Part shown: piece by piece, positions 35,881 through 46,622 of the stretch
How the letters are laid out: every line of letters begins with the position of its first letter
How positions within the stretch are numbered: position 1 is the first letter of the stretch
Assembly: GCA_014529385.2 (NCBI GenBank)
Contig: CM043957.1
Coordinates: 85,067,881-85,131,880, forward strand
Reading direction: 5' to 3'
Source of the DNA: Adiantum capillus-veneris
Taxonomy: Eukaryota; Streptophyta; Polypodiopsida; Polypodiales; Pteridaceae
Length of the DNA stretch: 64,000 nt
Program-made: the position numbers and the translations under genes
The notes under the pieces: generated by a model
The model's input: only the letters and a program-made list of their open reading frames with translations
What the model was told of the DNA's origin: nothing
The model's database searches: none

Positions 35881-37507
35881 TTTCATAAAATCTAATATCT
35901 AACCAACCCAAATGATTTTCTCATATTAAATTGATCACTTAATGTGGGAGAATAAACGGGAACAAGTGTTAAGATATAGATATGTGCTTATAGATCTATC
36001 TCAACACGGGGCCAATAGTAAAGGGGCCCAAATGGGAGATGGTCTATCAAGAGCAAGGCTAAACAATGGAGCATAAGACCTTAGGGTTAGCTTCATTGAA
36101 GACCTCCAATAATGTGTGAAAAAGACCTTTGCCTTAGGTAAGCTAGGGCTGAGCTTGAGGTGGGAACCCGACCCAAGCTCGAGGTGCTTGACCTGCTTGA
36201 GGTGCTTGTCATGCTTGAGGTGTTTGTCCTGCTTGAGGTGCTTGATTAAGGTGCTTGAGGTGGTTGACTTACTCCATGCTTGAGGTGCTTGACTTGCCGA
36301 TTGATTAAGGTGCTTGAGGTGCCTTGACATGCTTGCCTGAGATGCTTGTGGGAATACCCCCTAGTCTAAGTGCTTTGTCATGCTTGATGACTAAGTTGCT
36401 TGAGCTCCTAAAGTCAAAAAGATCCCTACAAGGAGGGGGGCGAGCCTACAAGGGGGGTGGATGAGAGAGAACACACACACCCACACACAAGGGAAGCCCC
36501 AGCTTGAAGAGGCAGCAAGGACACTTGTCAAGTTCCTCCTCATGTTGCCCTCATGGTGTGCCTGAAGCCTATTGGTTGGCCACCCAAGGGGTCCAATGAT
36601 AATTTAGGATATTTAATTAATTTATTTTGCATTTATCAAGTCCTCTCTCTCAAAGGGGAAAGGGGGACACTTGTCCCAAGGCTACCCCTGTTGCTTGTAA
36701 TGGCTCCTGCTTGTGATTGGCTAGGCCTGGAGGGGTCCAATGAGCTTCAAGCATGAGCTACAAGGGGGGGTCGACCCAAGCAAGCTAGGGGGGTGCTTAG
36801 GGGGTATACTCACCCACACACACTCACAAGAACTCTCATGGTGTGCTATGCAAAGTGCAAGAGCTCCCTCTCCAAGCAAGTAGAGATTGAGAGCCTACAC
36901 CAACACTCTTGGCTATGGAGTGCAAATCCAACCAAGAGCCATGCTTCAATGCTTGAGCTTGTCATCTCCTTCTTCTTCATTACTATGCTATTATGTATGC
37001 TAGCTCAAGAGTTATGATAAGTGAGGAACTAGCTCTTTATCGTATGAAATGTTTCTTCTTCCTCTTCTCTACCCTCATTCCCTTCTAGCTCTCTCCACCT
37101 TCGAAGGTGTTTGAGGTCTTGGGACTGAAGCCTGGTATAGTTAAAGCTTTCTTCAAGTTTAGGTTATGCTATGATGGTGATGCATGAAGCTTTCCATCTT
37201 CATTGCTTCACCTAGGTCACAAGGAACACAAAGAATGTATTGTAACAAGTCTCTCTTTATGGGAGAAATCATAATACAAATGCCTATTGGAGGGGGGACC
37301 GGCTCCACATAAATCCAGTCCTCAACTGTTGTCATGTTCTCTAAATTCTCTCTCTTGCAAAAGTATTGTCTATGCCAGGTTAACTAATAGCTATGATTAT
37401 GTTGCTATCTTCAATTATGTCTACACGCTATGCTCAGAAAATCATTTCTTGAAAGTATTCTCATTAAATTCCGCTACTCTCAAATTGAATAGGCAAATTC
37501 CATTACA
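35881..37507 (+). repeat. 3' LTR of element A
   Basis: It is 1627 bp and matches 21817-23388 closely. The first two bases are TT instead of TG, and it ends ..CATTACA, followed by the target duplication ACACA. It is about 55 bases longer than the 5' LTR, mainly because its cttgaggtgcttg minisatellite (about 36176-36346) has more units. Confidence 0.93.
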
Positions 37508-38330
37508 ACACATTTTTCACATTTTTCCAAAATGGTCATGTATTGTAAATTCCCGATTTATTTCGAGCCATTGTAATATTTTTAATGGGAGTTTCAAGCT
37601 GTAAAGAACAGGTCAGTTAGTGTGACTAGGTTGCAGATTCAGTAAGTGGTGAAGCCCTAAAGGCCTTGGGCGCCCAGACACTGCGTATTTTTACCCTACG
37701 TATATAAGGAAATGTGTAAAAGAAATTAGGGTTCTCAAGCTCATTTGCTGAGACCACTCTTTAGTGAGAGCTCATGAGGTGTGTGTCTATGGAGTCCTTG
37801 AGCTTCTCCTTGCTCATGTGACTTGATTAACACTAATCAATGCTTAATTCTCTTTCACTATGTCTCTCTCATGCTTCTTGTGATTGCTAATGATTCTTTG
37901 ATTAGCTAGATTATAACTAATTAGTGGTTAATCCCTATCTAATCTTGTGTGATTGCCCTCTTTTGCTTGTGTGTGCATGTAGGTTTGATTGGAGTGTGGT
38001 GTTCGATAGATCTATGTGTGTGTGCTTGTGATTAGTGTGTTGCATGATAGGATTAGTGTTGTGTGCATCTTTCAATCGTTAGTGTGTGTGATTGGGTTGA
38101 TTTGAGGTGAAGGGAAGTGGACGTGGAGATTGCCAACCATTGTGGCTTAGCTCCTCCATAGGTCGAGAAGCTCACCTCATAGAGTCACCATTCGTGTTGC
38201 CATGATTAGCTCAATAATATTGTAAGTGTTTCCATGCACTATCCGGATAGCTCATCTCTCTGTATTGATAATTTTGTTGGTCATTGGAGCTATGCTACGA
38301 TGGTACACCCAACATAGAGCTCTTACATAT
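37508..38330 (+). repeat. Remainder of the H LTR with TATA box
   Basis: It continues the LTR begun at 21712. The first five bases (ACACA) are the second copy of element A's target site. A clear TATA box, tatataagg, lies at 37701-37709, followed by an LTR-like transcribed region. The end is uncertain, near 38260-38330, where the ttgataattttgttgg motif shared with 11365-11433 lies. A possible short coding start (DGTPNIELLHMIAMQQ) follows at about 38299. Confidence 0.55.
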
Positions 38331-38419
38331 GATTGCAATGCAACAGATGGCACTGCAGTGTGACAGCCGACACTGGAGTAGGAAGCATGAGAAGAAGAGA
38401 AGTGAGCACCGTTAGTTCA

Positions 38420-38690
38420 TGTTGTGTATTTTTCTTATCAAAAACTTAACAATAACTTACAAAAATTGGCTTTTATAACTTAGCCAAGGTTTCTTTGGTC
38501 AAAAACTAGTAATCTGGGAGCTCTAACTAAGGATAGATTGATACAATCTGGAAGCTTATATCCCCGTCTCATCGATTACAATATCCACTTGGAAAATAGG
38601 AATTACAATATTCTTGATATATAAAAAGAATAAGAGTTTTTACAATAAAAGCTCCCAAAAAATGCTACATGGGTTAGCTTGCTGCTAACA
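38420..38690 (-). repeat. 3' LTR of element E
   Basis: Read on the minus strand it runs from TGTTAGCAGCAAGC to ..TACACAACA with a TATA-like GTTATAAAAG inside, directly preceded by the polypurine tract tcaagaagggggggaa (38691-38706 on the other strand). GTTCA at 38415-38419 is the expected left target duplication; its partner was not found. Confidence 0.7.
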
Positions 38691-38930
38691 TTCCCCCCCT
38701 TCTTGACTGTGTCGTCCCTTGGCACAGTTTCATTGGCTGAAATAGTCTTCGGGTTGACGGTTGGCGAGGCGGTCTTTAAGTGCGTGAAGATCTTTCTCAT
38801 ATATCTCATGCATCTTTCTTTGTCAGGGACTTGCAAAACTTGAATAGTGACTTGTTTACAGTTCAATGGCAGAATAGCCAACAAACCTTGATGTCAGATT
38901 GCTAATCATTGGACCAAAAATCTTTGTCCA

Positions 38931-41638
38931 CTATGTGAAGAATCTTGTATAAATAGCCTCTACAAATGCCAACATATTGCTTGGTGGAAAAACCATACAT
39001 CTGACGTAGAAGTCGTAGAAGAATTCTTCTAAAGGCTGTCCTCTCCAATCATAGCACAAGCCTTTGTTACCTTCTAAGAAAGACACCCATGGGGCTCCTG
39101 CTTGCTCAGGCTCATGAAAAGCTTGAACGCACGTAAGCAGCATTCTGCAAATTTTATAGAGCATTGCACATGAGAGGTCAGGGAGGCTCTTAATGAAGTT
39201 CATGGTGCCCATTAGGTTTTTGACCATGTATTTCTTTGTTGTTGGTCCCTACTCTAGAGCTGACAGTTTCGGGTAATTAAGCCATGTCAGCCTCTTCTTC
39301 TTTAATGCTTCGTGTGCCCGCCATGTCCTTACCCTTGGTGCAAAACAGAATGAAGGGTCTTTTTGTATTGTTGCAGGTGCTCTTGTAAACAAAATGAGGT
39401 ACCTTGAGTTCTTGTTGAGCCAATTTTTTCTCCATTTGGGGTGGAGAGCATCTCAACGTTCTTCCTGCATATCCTTGTAAAGTCTTTCTTTGACTTGCAG
39501 TAGATCCACCTTTTATTATGAAAGGGTAGGGCAGTGACTGTTGATGCCATTGAGCATTTATTTGGTTGGGAGTGAGCTGGTTACATTGACTGCATGGAGA
39601 ACTCTCAACTCCCAATCCATTGCCACTTTCCATCATTTAGCATCTACTTCATGGACAATCTGTTCTTTTAGTGCATCTTCTTCAGCTTTAGAAAGCTGGA
39701 CCATTGATACTTCTTCTTTTTCTGTGATTGGTACTTGGAATTCAGAATCTCCAGTCTGCCCTTCTATTGGTTGTGTTTGCATATCCACAAAGGAGACTGA
39801 TGGTATGTCTATAATTGGCTGTTCAGAGGTTCATGCCTCCTCTTGAGCTTTTGTATGCCCTTCTCTCATCAACTGGTTGGCTCTCTTTAAATCCTCTATC
39901 TCCTTGAGCAACTGCTCTTCCCTTTGTACTCACATTAAGAAGAGGTCTCGTCTTTGTGCCTGTTCTAGCTTCAACTCAAGCTCCAGGTCTTTGTTTCTCT
40001 TTTCGAATGTCTTGTAGACTTCATTTGTCCCCTTGAGTGAAGCTACGGTTGGGTTTTTTGTGGTCTGCTTTAGGAATGCTACTTGGTCATTGATTCTTTG
40101 CTTGAAGTATTGCAACAAGGCATTGGCTACATTAAATTGCATTTGGATCTTTTGGACTGATTGAGTAGTAATTAAAAGTTTGTTGGCCACTTTTGTCAGT
40201 TGTTGGTCCTTGCTTTTGCATGCATCTAACAGCTTTGTGAGGAGCTCCCCTAAATCTTCCATCTCTTTCTACTACCTTTCCTTGACAATTTGGTGTTGTT
40301 TTGCTTCATTTTTCAGCTCTTTGATTTTTGCTTGGAGATCTTCAATGATGTTCATCCTGTCCTCGAGTTCACCTTGTAGGGAATATATTACATGTTCCAA
40401 CTCTTAAGTGTTGTTGTTCACATCTTCTTTATCATCATCTACATCTTCTTTGCATACTCATTAACCTGAATGATGACCTCATTCGTTGTTTCCCATTCTT
40501 CAGATTCTATGCGAGGTTGATTAAAATTTCCAACAAATTTGGCTTGGCTCCATGATTCCGGGTCTTCTCCTGCAGCTTGGCAGCTTCTTTCATAAGACTC
40601 TTTTTTCCTGAACCTTGCTTTCTTCTGTTGAGGTTCTTCTTGATGGGCTACCATTGCTTTCTTCTTCATTTCCTCTCTCCTTGCCCTCTTTTCTTCATTG
40701 TCAGAGCTTTAATTGTTGTGGGCTTTAGGCAAGCTTTCAATTGATTCCTCACCTGATTTATATACCCTTTTCTTCTTTAATCTAGTGGTTTGTGGAGAGG
40801 CTTGAGCTGAGACTATCCATGTATTCTGATTTGGGGCTGGCGGCAAGTTATTTGCCATCCCAATGGCATGGTATGCGATCCGGGTTAGAACTTTTGGAGT
40901 GCCTAGATATGTTACCTTTCCTTCCTTCTTCATGCTCTTGAGTGTTGTAAGCATGTACTGAGCATGATCTATTTTTTTCCTTGTTCGTGACTTCAACACC
41001 TGCATGAAAGTGGTTGCAACCACATAATTCAGAGTAGTCTACCTTGGCAGTCTCTTTGAGAGGAAGTGGAAGTGCTGATAATAAAGATGGGCAGGATCCT
41101 CAACTTGCTTTAGAATGAGTTCGAGGAAAGTGGCGGTAGCTATATCCGTGGTGAATGTGCCAAATGTCTTCCTATCCATGGCACTCAGTGTCATACCTTT
41201 CGTTGGCAAATTTAGTTCCTCGGCCACTATGTCCTTGTTGATAACCACTTCAACTTTCTGGCCTTGCTGATCTGTGATTTGAGCACATACATCCTCTTTG
41301 ATAATGGATAATAGTTCATAGGCCCGCTAGAAATCTACTCCACATGGCTCTAGGTCATAGAATTCTCGAAGTCCCAGTCTTCTGTTGGCTTCTTTTGTGT
41401 TTGGATTTGCGGCTACATCATAAAATTCCTTGGGTATCATTTGTAACTCTACCTGGTTTCCATCTTCACTCTTGAACCTACCGGTAAAGACTGTAGTGTT
41501 TTTCTCTTCAAGCTGTTCTTTGGATAGGTAGGTTGCCTTTGGCATTTTCAAAGAGCTCGCCTCCAACTGGTATGGTGGAAATTCTTGCAGCTTCTCTTTT
41601 TGAGTCATCCTCTCCTTTGCTTTTTCAACCACTCGCAT
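38931..41638 (-). pseudogene. Accessory coiled-coil protein of element E
   Basis: Function unknown. From 41638 to about 40439 one frame runs for some 400 codons, broken by in-frame stops near 41327, 41036, 40709 and 40439 and not by frameshifts. It includes QQGQKVEVVINKDIV, AEELNLPTKG, YYQHFHFLSKRLP and a basic stretch (TTRLKKKRVYKSGEE; QQKKARFRKKESYER). After shifts, 40430-39930 is a clear coiled coil, rich in L, E, K and Q in heptad spacing (LEHVIYSLQGELED, LTKVANKLLITTQSV). Further pieces to about 38931 have no motif. It lies just upstream of the 3' LTR, the env-like position. A tttag/gtgcaATG at 41638-41650 could be a splice acceptor. Confidence 0.6.
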
Positions 41639-42242
41639 TGCACCTAAATGGAGAATACAGTGTCAAAATTAGAAAATTCAACGGATTCTGCTATGAAATT
41701 CCCCAAGTCTAAATTACTGGCAAATGATGTCCATTTTTCTTCAAATCAATTTTGAAGCATGCATAGATGCATAAAAACATGTAAAGATCAAAATCAAGCA
41801 AACTAGGCAAAATTTGCAATTAATGTAAATAATCGTGATTATTTATGAATGGAAATTTTTTTCAACTTCTTGCATTTTTGACATCATAGGCTTGAAACGT
41901 ATGTGATTTAGATACTGTGAGTGAAGTGTGGGCTCATTTGAGTGTACTGGGTGGAAATGGTGCCAGATTTAGGCTTCAAACTCTAAAACAATAGATATAA
42001 AGGAATTTTGAGTTTTTGTGATCTAAATTTGATAAAAATTGATTGGTAGGCTTGGAACGTCATGTACTTTGGTCCCTTAAGGTCAAAGTTGAAATTTAAG
42101 CTCATTTTGGTAAAAAAGTAAACAATTGCAATTATTAAGTTTTTCATCAACTTGGACAATTTTTTGTTGCAAGTTGGTTCTAGGCATGATATAGATCCTT
42201 TGTATGAGATATGGGGTGATTTGGATAAAAAAATGTGATAGT

Positions 42243-42469
42243 TGTTGAAATTATGGTTGCAGATAAATGCACACAGCTTGGAGAAGACGAAGGAAGCTCA
42301 AGGCATACAATAGAGAGTGTGTTACTTAGTGTGCAATGGAAAGATAGATAGCCCTGGAGTGATGGGCGTATATACAATGCACGGGGGAAAAAACCTCCTC
42401 AAGAGGGAAAAAATGCCCCGGCGGTCCTAGTGTGTTCACACACATCACTACCACATGTATATGGTAACA
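42243..42469 (-). repeat. 3' LTR of copia 1
   Basis: TG...CA ended, nearly identical to 54651-54875 and 61343-61574. The adjacent aatccccctt (42470-42479) is the complement of a purine tract. Confidence 0.95.
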
Positions 42470-42540
42470 AATCCCCCTTGGAGTGATGCAGTGAACGAGA
42501 GCTGGCACACGAGTAAAGGGAAGTGCCATGCCTTGAGGAC

Positions 42541-43286
42541 ATCATCAATCCACAAAGGGGAGTAAGCCCAAAGCTTTGCAGAAAGCTTCGAGCTTCTCAC
42601 GAGACAATGCCTTTGTGAAAAGATCTGCAAGGTTTTCCTGTGTTGGCACATAAGCCAAGCTGATCTCTCTTGCTCAGAGCCTCTCCCTGAAATAGTGGTA
42701 ATGCACCTCAATGTGCTTTGTGCGAGCATGAAAAATTGGGTTCCTCGCAACTACCAATGCACTCTGATTGTCAGTGCAAATAGTGTTGCCAGTGTCCTGT
42801 CCAACACCCAAATCAGCCATAAGGCATTTGAGCCATACACACAAAACCGTAGTTGTGAAGACTGCCCTGTACTCAGCCTCACAACAGGAAGTGGCCACAG
42901 TAGGTTTCTTCTTGCTCAACCATGATATACATGAACTGCCAAGCATGCAACAAAAACCTGTGGACACTCGCGTGTCAAAACAACCAGCCCAATCTGAGTC
43001 CAAAAAATCATGTAAAGATGGCGGCAATGATCCCCCCTTGGAATAAAACGAGCCAAGATGTAAAGTGCCACTAGGTAGCGGAAAATCCTCTTGACATCCT
43101 GCCAATGCTTAGACCCTGGGCTATGCATAAATCTGATGACCTGTGAGACTGCAAACTAAATATCTGGCCTCATCTTGCATACATAAATGAGGCAGCCAAC
43201 AGCAACTTGATAAAGAGTGACATTAGCAGGATTGCTAGCATCATGTAGACTCAAGTTCAAATCTGTTTCCATCGAAGTGGCAATAG
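42541..43286 (-). pseudogene. RNase H and end of RT of copia 1
   Basis: The segment left of F's insertion carries the last RT part (MHSPGSKHW) and RNase H: DSDWAGCFDTR, STGFCCMLGSSCISW, CEAEYRAVFTTT, TDNQSALVVARNPIFHARTKHIE, ending near 42541 at ALGLLPFVD. Frameshifts near 42674 and 43105 break it. Copia 2 has the intact counterpart. Confidence 0.9.
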
Positions 43287-43700
43287 GATCAGTCAGTAAT
43301 TACCACGGCAGTACCACAGTAACTCCCAAGGCATATAAATAGGACCCATTACATTGTAATCGGGTTGGCATTCGTCGGCTGTACTTCTACTTAGCTTTTG
43401 ATTCATAATCCTTAGTTTTCGAGCTGTTCTTGAGCTACATCATCTTTATCTGTAGTCCTAAATACAACAGTCTAGTGTACTTCAGCCATACATACTTTGT
43501 CTCATTCTCTCTGAATCTGAATTTGAATCTGAATCTAAACATCATTCTTAGTACTTCACTCTGTTTCTCATTTCAGTAGATGTATTCCAGTTCAGTTTCT
43601 ATCTCCTTTTCCAGTTCTACTGCTTGAAGTAACACATCACTAGTAGCTGTAAACTTCTAACAGTGGAATCAGCTATCTAAAGAGATCAGCTCCAACTCCA
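43287..43700 (+). repeat. 5' LTR of element F
   Basis: It contains a TATA box (catataaatagg, about 43332-43343), then 320 bases matching the right LTR, and ends ..CCAACTCCA at 43700. The exact start is uncertain: the copia sequence is last recognisable at caatag (43281-43286). Confidence 0.65.
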
Positions 43701-43782
43701 CTTTGGCGATCACGGTGGCTAGAGCTGTTGCTCGTTGACTAGAAAACTCATCTCCCATTTTGAAATTTTTCAGCTGCAATAA

Positions 43783-45240
43783 TGGCATCAGTGGCCGGAA
43801 ACCATCCTACCGCGTTGACCTTGGCCCTGAGGAGTCAGAAAGAGACTCCGACCCCAAGCATGAGCTGGTGACTGACACTGAGGCTCAGGAGGAGCACAAT
43901 CATGATGATGAGGTGCAGGACTCATAGCATTCTAGTCAGTCCAGATGTAGAAGGACAGAAAGGGAAGCACGCAAGGCTAAAAGTTCTCGGTCGAGGCAGG
44001 GGGACGAGGGCGCCAAAGGCAGTAAAGGAAGTCGCCATACTTCTAGTAGACAAGCTAGGGAGGACACAAAAACTGAGATGGAGGCATATATTAATTAGGA
44101 TGCAGATACAGACAATTGTAAGAAAGCTCCAAAGAGGCGTCCAGACTCCAAGATGAGAAGATCTCGTTGGCATGATTACACATCCTCGTTGAAAATCTCT
44201 TTTCCCATGTTCAAAGGGGGCAAGAAGGATGATCCAGATGTTCACATCCAAGCCTTTAAGCAGTATGCCGAGCTAAAAAATATTAATGAGGATGACTGCG
44301 GTGAATACTTTCCGCAAACGCTGAAGGAGGCAGCAAGGAAGTGGTACTACCATTACTCGGCTTGCGAGCTCAGATCCTATAATAAACTACTTAAAGCCTT
44401 TAGACTGGAGTATTCTGACAACATAGGTGATGAGGATATTCTTTGTGAATTGGATAAGATTAAGCAGAGGAAATTGTCAATTTGAAGCTATGTTGAGAAA
44501 ATCAAGGAGCTGATAAGTCAGCCGTAGGAATCACCATCGAAAAAGTGATTGCGAGCATGGTTCTTCAATGGCTGTCACAGGAAGAAGCTTAGGGAGCAAG
44601 AGGTTCCAGCATCGACAAAGAAATTCAATGATTTGGTGCAGCGAGCCCTGAAGCTGGAACAACAAGCTAAGAAGGAAAAGGGTCATAAAAAGAGGAGGTC
44701 CAGTAGTAGCAGACCTTCTACTGATGACTCTGATTCAAGCGGAGCTTCTAGTAGTTTTAAGAGTAGCTCTGATGAGAAGACCAAGGATAAGCCTAGAAAG
44801 GGGTCTTGGGCTAGGAAGATTGAAGAGATGGCTCGGCAAATTGCTAAGATTAGCCAAACCAAACAACCGGTGAGAATAATGGAGACTTGGTGTTCAAAAT
44901 GTAAATCTAAGGACCATGTTTCCAATGAGTGTCCGCAATGTACGTATTGTAAAGCCTATGGCCATCTATAGAATAACTGTGGCATTAGGATTTATCATTT
45001 CAAAAAGGGCAAAGACTTGTCAGTGGTGGCATTTACCAATGCCGAACAACCAGTAAGAGTGGAAACTGCCAATGCTTCTCAAGAGGAGAAACCAGGTACC
45101 AATGGTACTAGTACAGGGCGTGATAGATACCAAGAAGGTACTGGCCCGAGATCGGGGGCGTGGTAATTTTTAGAGCCGAAGTCTGAATTGCTATACTTGT
45201 GGAAAGTATGGGCATTTTGCGGCTCAGTGTCTAGAAACAC
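43783..45240 (+). pseudogene. gag of element F with three zinc knuckles
   Basis: The N-terminus is acidic then basic (LVTDTEAQEEHNHDDEVQ, SRSRQGDEGAKGSKGS). The capsid domain (44153-44485) shows SFPMFKGGKKDDPDVHIQAF and EAARKWYYHYSA, typical of plant gypsy Gag. After a stop near 44483 comes a lysine/serine-rich linker, then CSKCKSKDHVSNEC and a following CTYCKAYGHL with a stop just after it, then CYTCGKYGHFAAQC (about 45190-45232). Three knuckles would bind RNA. At least three stops or shifts interrupt it. Confidence 0.85.
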
Positions 45241-45242
45241 CT

Positions 45243-46024
45243 GTGACTGCGGCTACTGAGGTGAAGGTTCCAGAGCCAGTTCTAGTACGAACACTTACAC
45301 AAAGCAAAGGGGTAGTAATTGAGGAAATCCCAGAGATTCCAAAAAAACCATTCACTGCTGAAAGCAACAAATGGGCTCAACAGAGAGAGGTATGGAAGGC
45401 CAAGGGTAAAGAAAAGTTGGTTGATGAATGGCAGGAGCAGAGAGAACTAGCGGCAAAAATCACAGAGGATTTAGCCAAGAAGTTCCCAAAGCAGCCAGAG
45501 AGTTCTGAAGCACGGGTCATTCAAAAGATACCAACCCAATCTACTGCGATAGATCAGTCAAATCCCGCCGGCATGCCTGAGACCATGTTGGCTGCAGTAC
45601 AAGGGTTGATTGAATAATTGGGAGTTGATAGAGGAGTTGAAAGCACTAAAATGAAGGAATGGCATTGTGAAGATATTACCAGTTCTTCAAGCTCCGACAA
45701 CAAATCTGATCATGAGAAAGAGGAAATTCATGTCAAAATCTGTGTGACAAGAAGCGACTGGAGGAGCTTAACCAGTTAGATGAACTGAGACAACGGGCTA
45801 TGCTGGAACAGGAGATTGTTCAGCAAAGAAGGAAACACTGGCAGGACCGAAGGATTAAGGTCTGGGAGTTTCAAAAAGTGGATCTGGTACTCCTATATCA
45901 ATCCAAATTGGGTCCTAAGAAGCCGAATCTAAAGAGAGCCTGGGCAAGACCATTCAAAGTGGACTGGGTTTTCTCCAACGGCACAGTAATATTGAAAGAC
46001 CTATATGGATTACTACTACCATGA
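45243..46024 (+). pseudogene. Integrase C-terminal stub fused near gag, element F
   Basis: 45800-46024 reads RRKHWQDRRIKVWEFQKVDL then LLYQSKLGPKKPNLKRAW and VDWVFSNGTVILKDL, the standard tail of a gypsy integrase. Upstream (45243-45617) is a charged segment directly following the last zinc knuckle. The 3 kb or so that should hold protease, RT, RNase H and the integrase core are absent, so a deletion joins Gag to the integrase tail. Confidence 0.75.
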
Positions 46025-46151
46025 GTGTATAATGGAGCTAAAAAAAATCTCTACTATTCAGAAGCCAGAGAGCCTTGCCAGGAATAGGGCACTGAGGATC
46101 TGGGCACTGAAGACCAAGAAATTCCAAAATCAGCTATCTTGGGACTTTTAG

Positions 46152-46343
46152 AGCCAGCTCTAGAGCCAGTTTCATACCAGTACCAGCACGACCAAGCCAT
46201 GCTTAAACCAGGACCAGAAAAGTGGGGACAAATTTATCATTTATCATGTGCAGCCAGTTCTAGAGCCAGTTTCATACCAGTACCAGCACGACCAAGCCAT
46301 GCTTAAACCAAGACAAGAAAAGTGGACACAAATTTATCATTTT
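46152..46343 (+). repeat. Two tandem copies of a 100-bp unit in element F
   Basis: agccagctctagagccag (from about 46152) and agccagttctagagccag (from about 46252) start two near-identical 92-base copies, each running to aatttatcattt. Confidence 0.85.
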
Positions 46344-46622
46344 TTAGGGGACCAACGTTCAGATGGAATATCAATGGTAATCATTTCAAAGACGGACGAA
46401 ATTCTTGTCCAATGCATGTCTGCCACGTCATTTGTGGTGCACAGAAGTCTAGGAACGGTAAGTGGTGGAGCTTTTATGGTGTGAACACGTATAACAGTAA
46501 GGCAAGTAGGTGTTTTTCCTTGCAAATCTCATGCACGATGCTTACCTTCTGTTGTCCACTCACCATCACCGAGCTCTGAAGTTTCTTCACTAAAGCCGCA
46601 AACCTCATCCTCTGAGGAGACC

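Larger units (their letters stand above)
21817..37507 (+). mobile_element. Ty3/gypsy chromovirus (element A), full length, hosting a CACTA element
   Basis: Both LTRs, the primer site, gag, protease, RT, RNase H, integrase with chromodomain and a purine tract are present in order, and the element is flanked by ACACA at 21812-21816 and 37508-37512. Without the 6.9-kb CACTA it is about 8.7 kb. The LTRs differ by only a few percent by eye, yet the coding region has several stops and frameshifts, so it may already have been defective when it moved, using proteins from a relative. It shares its family with element B. Confidence 0.93.
38420..42242 (-). mobile_element. Retroelement E with accessory protein, no pol seen
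   Basis: The 3' end is well defined on the minus strand: polypurine tract, then a 271-bp LTR (38420-38690). Upstream lies a coding region (about 38700-41638) that resembles neither gag, protease, RT nor integrase. At 42242 the element is interrupted by copia element 1 and probably resumes at 54881. No 5' LTR copy was found, so the element is truncated or its 5' end is hidden in 54.9-56.4 kb. It looks like a large non-autonomous LTR element. Confidence 0.6.

Noticed and set aside
38931-41638. Envelope gene in the env position of element E
   Set aside because: No signal peptide or membrane segment is visible; the composition is charged coiled coil.
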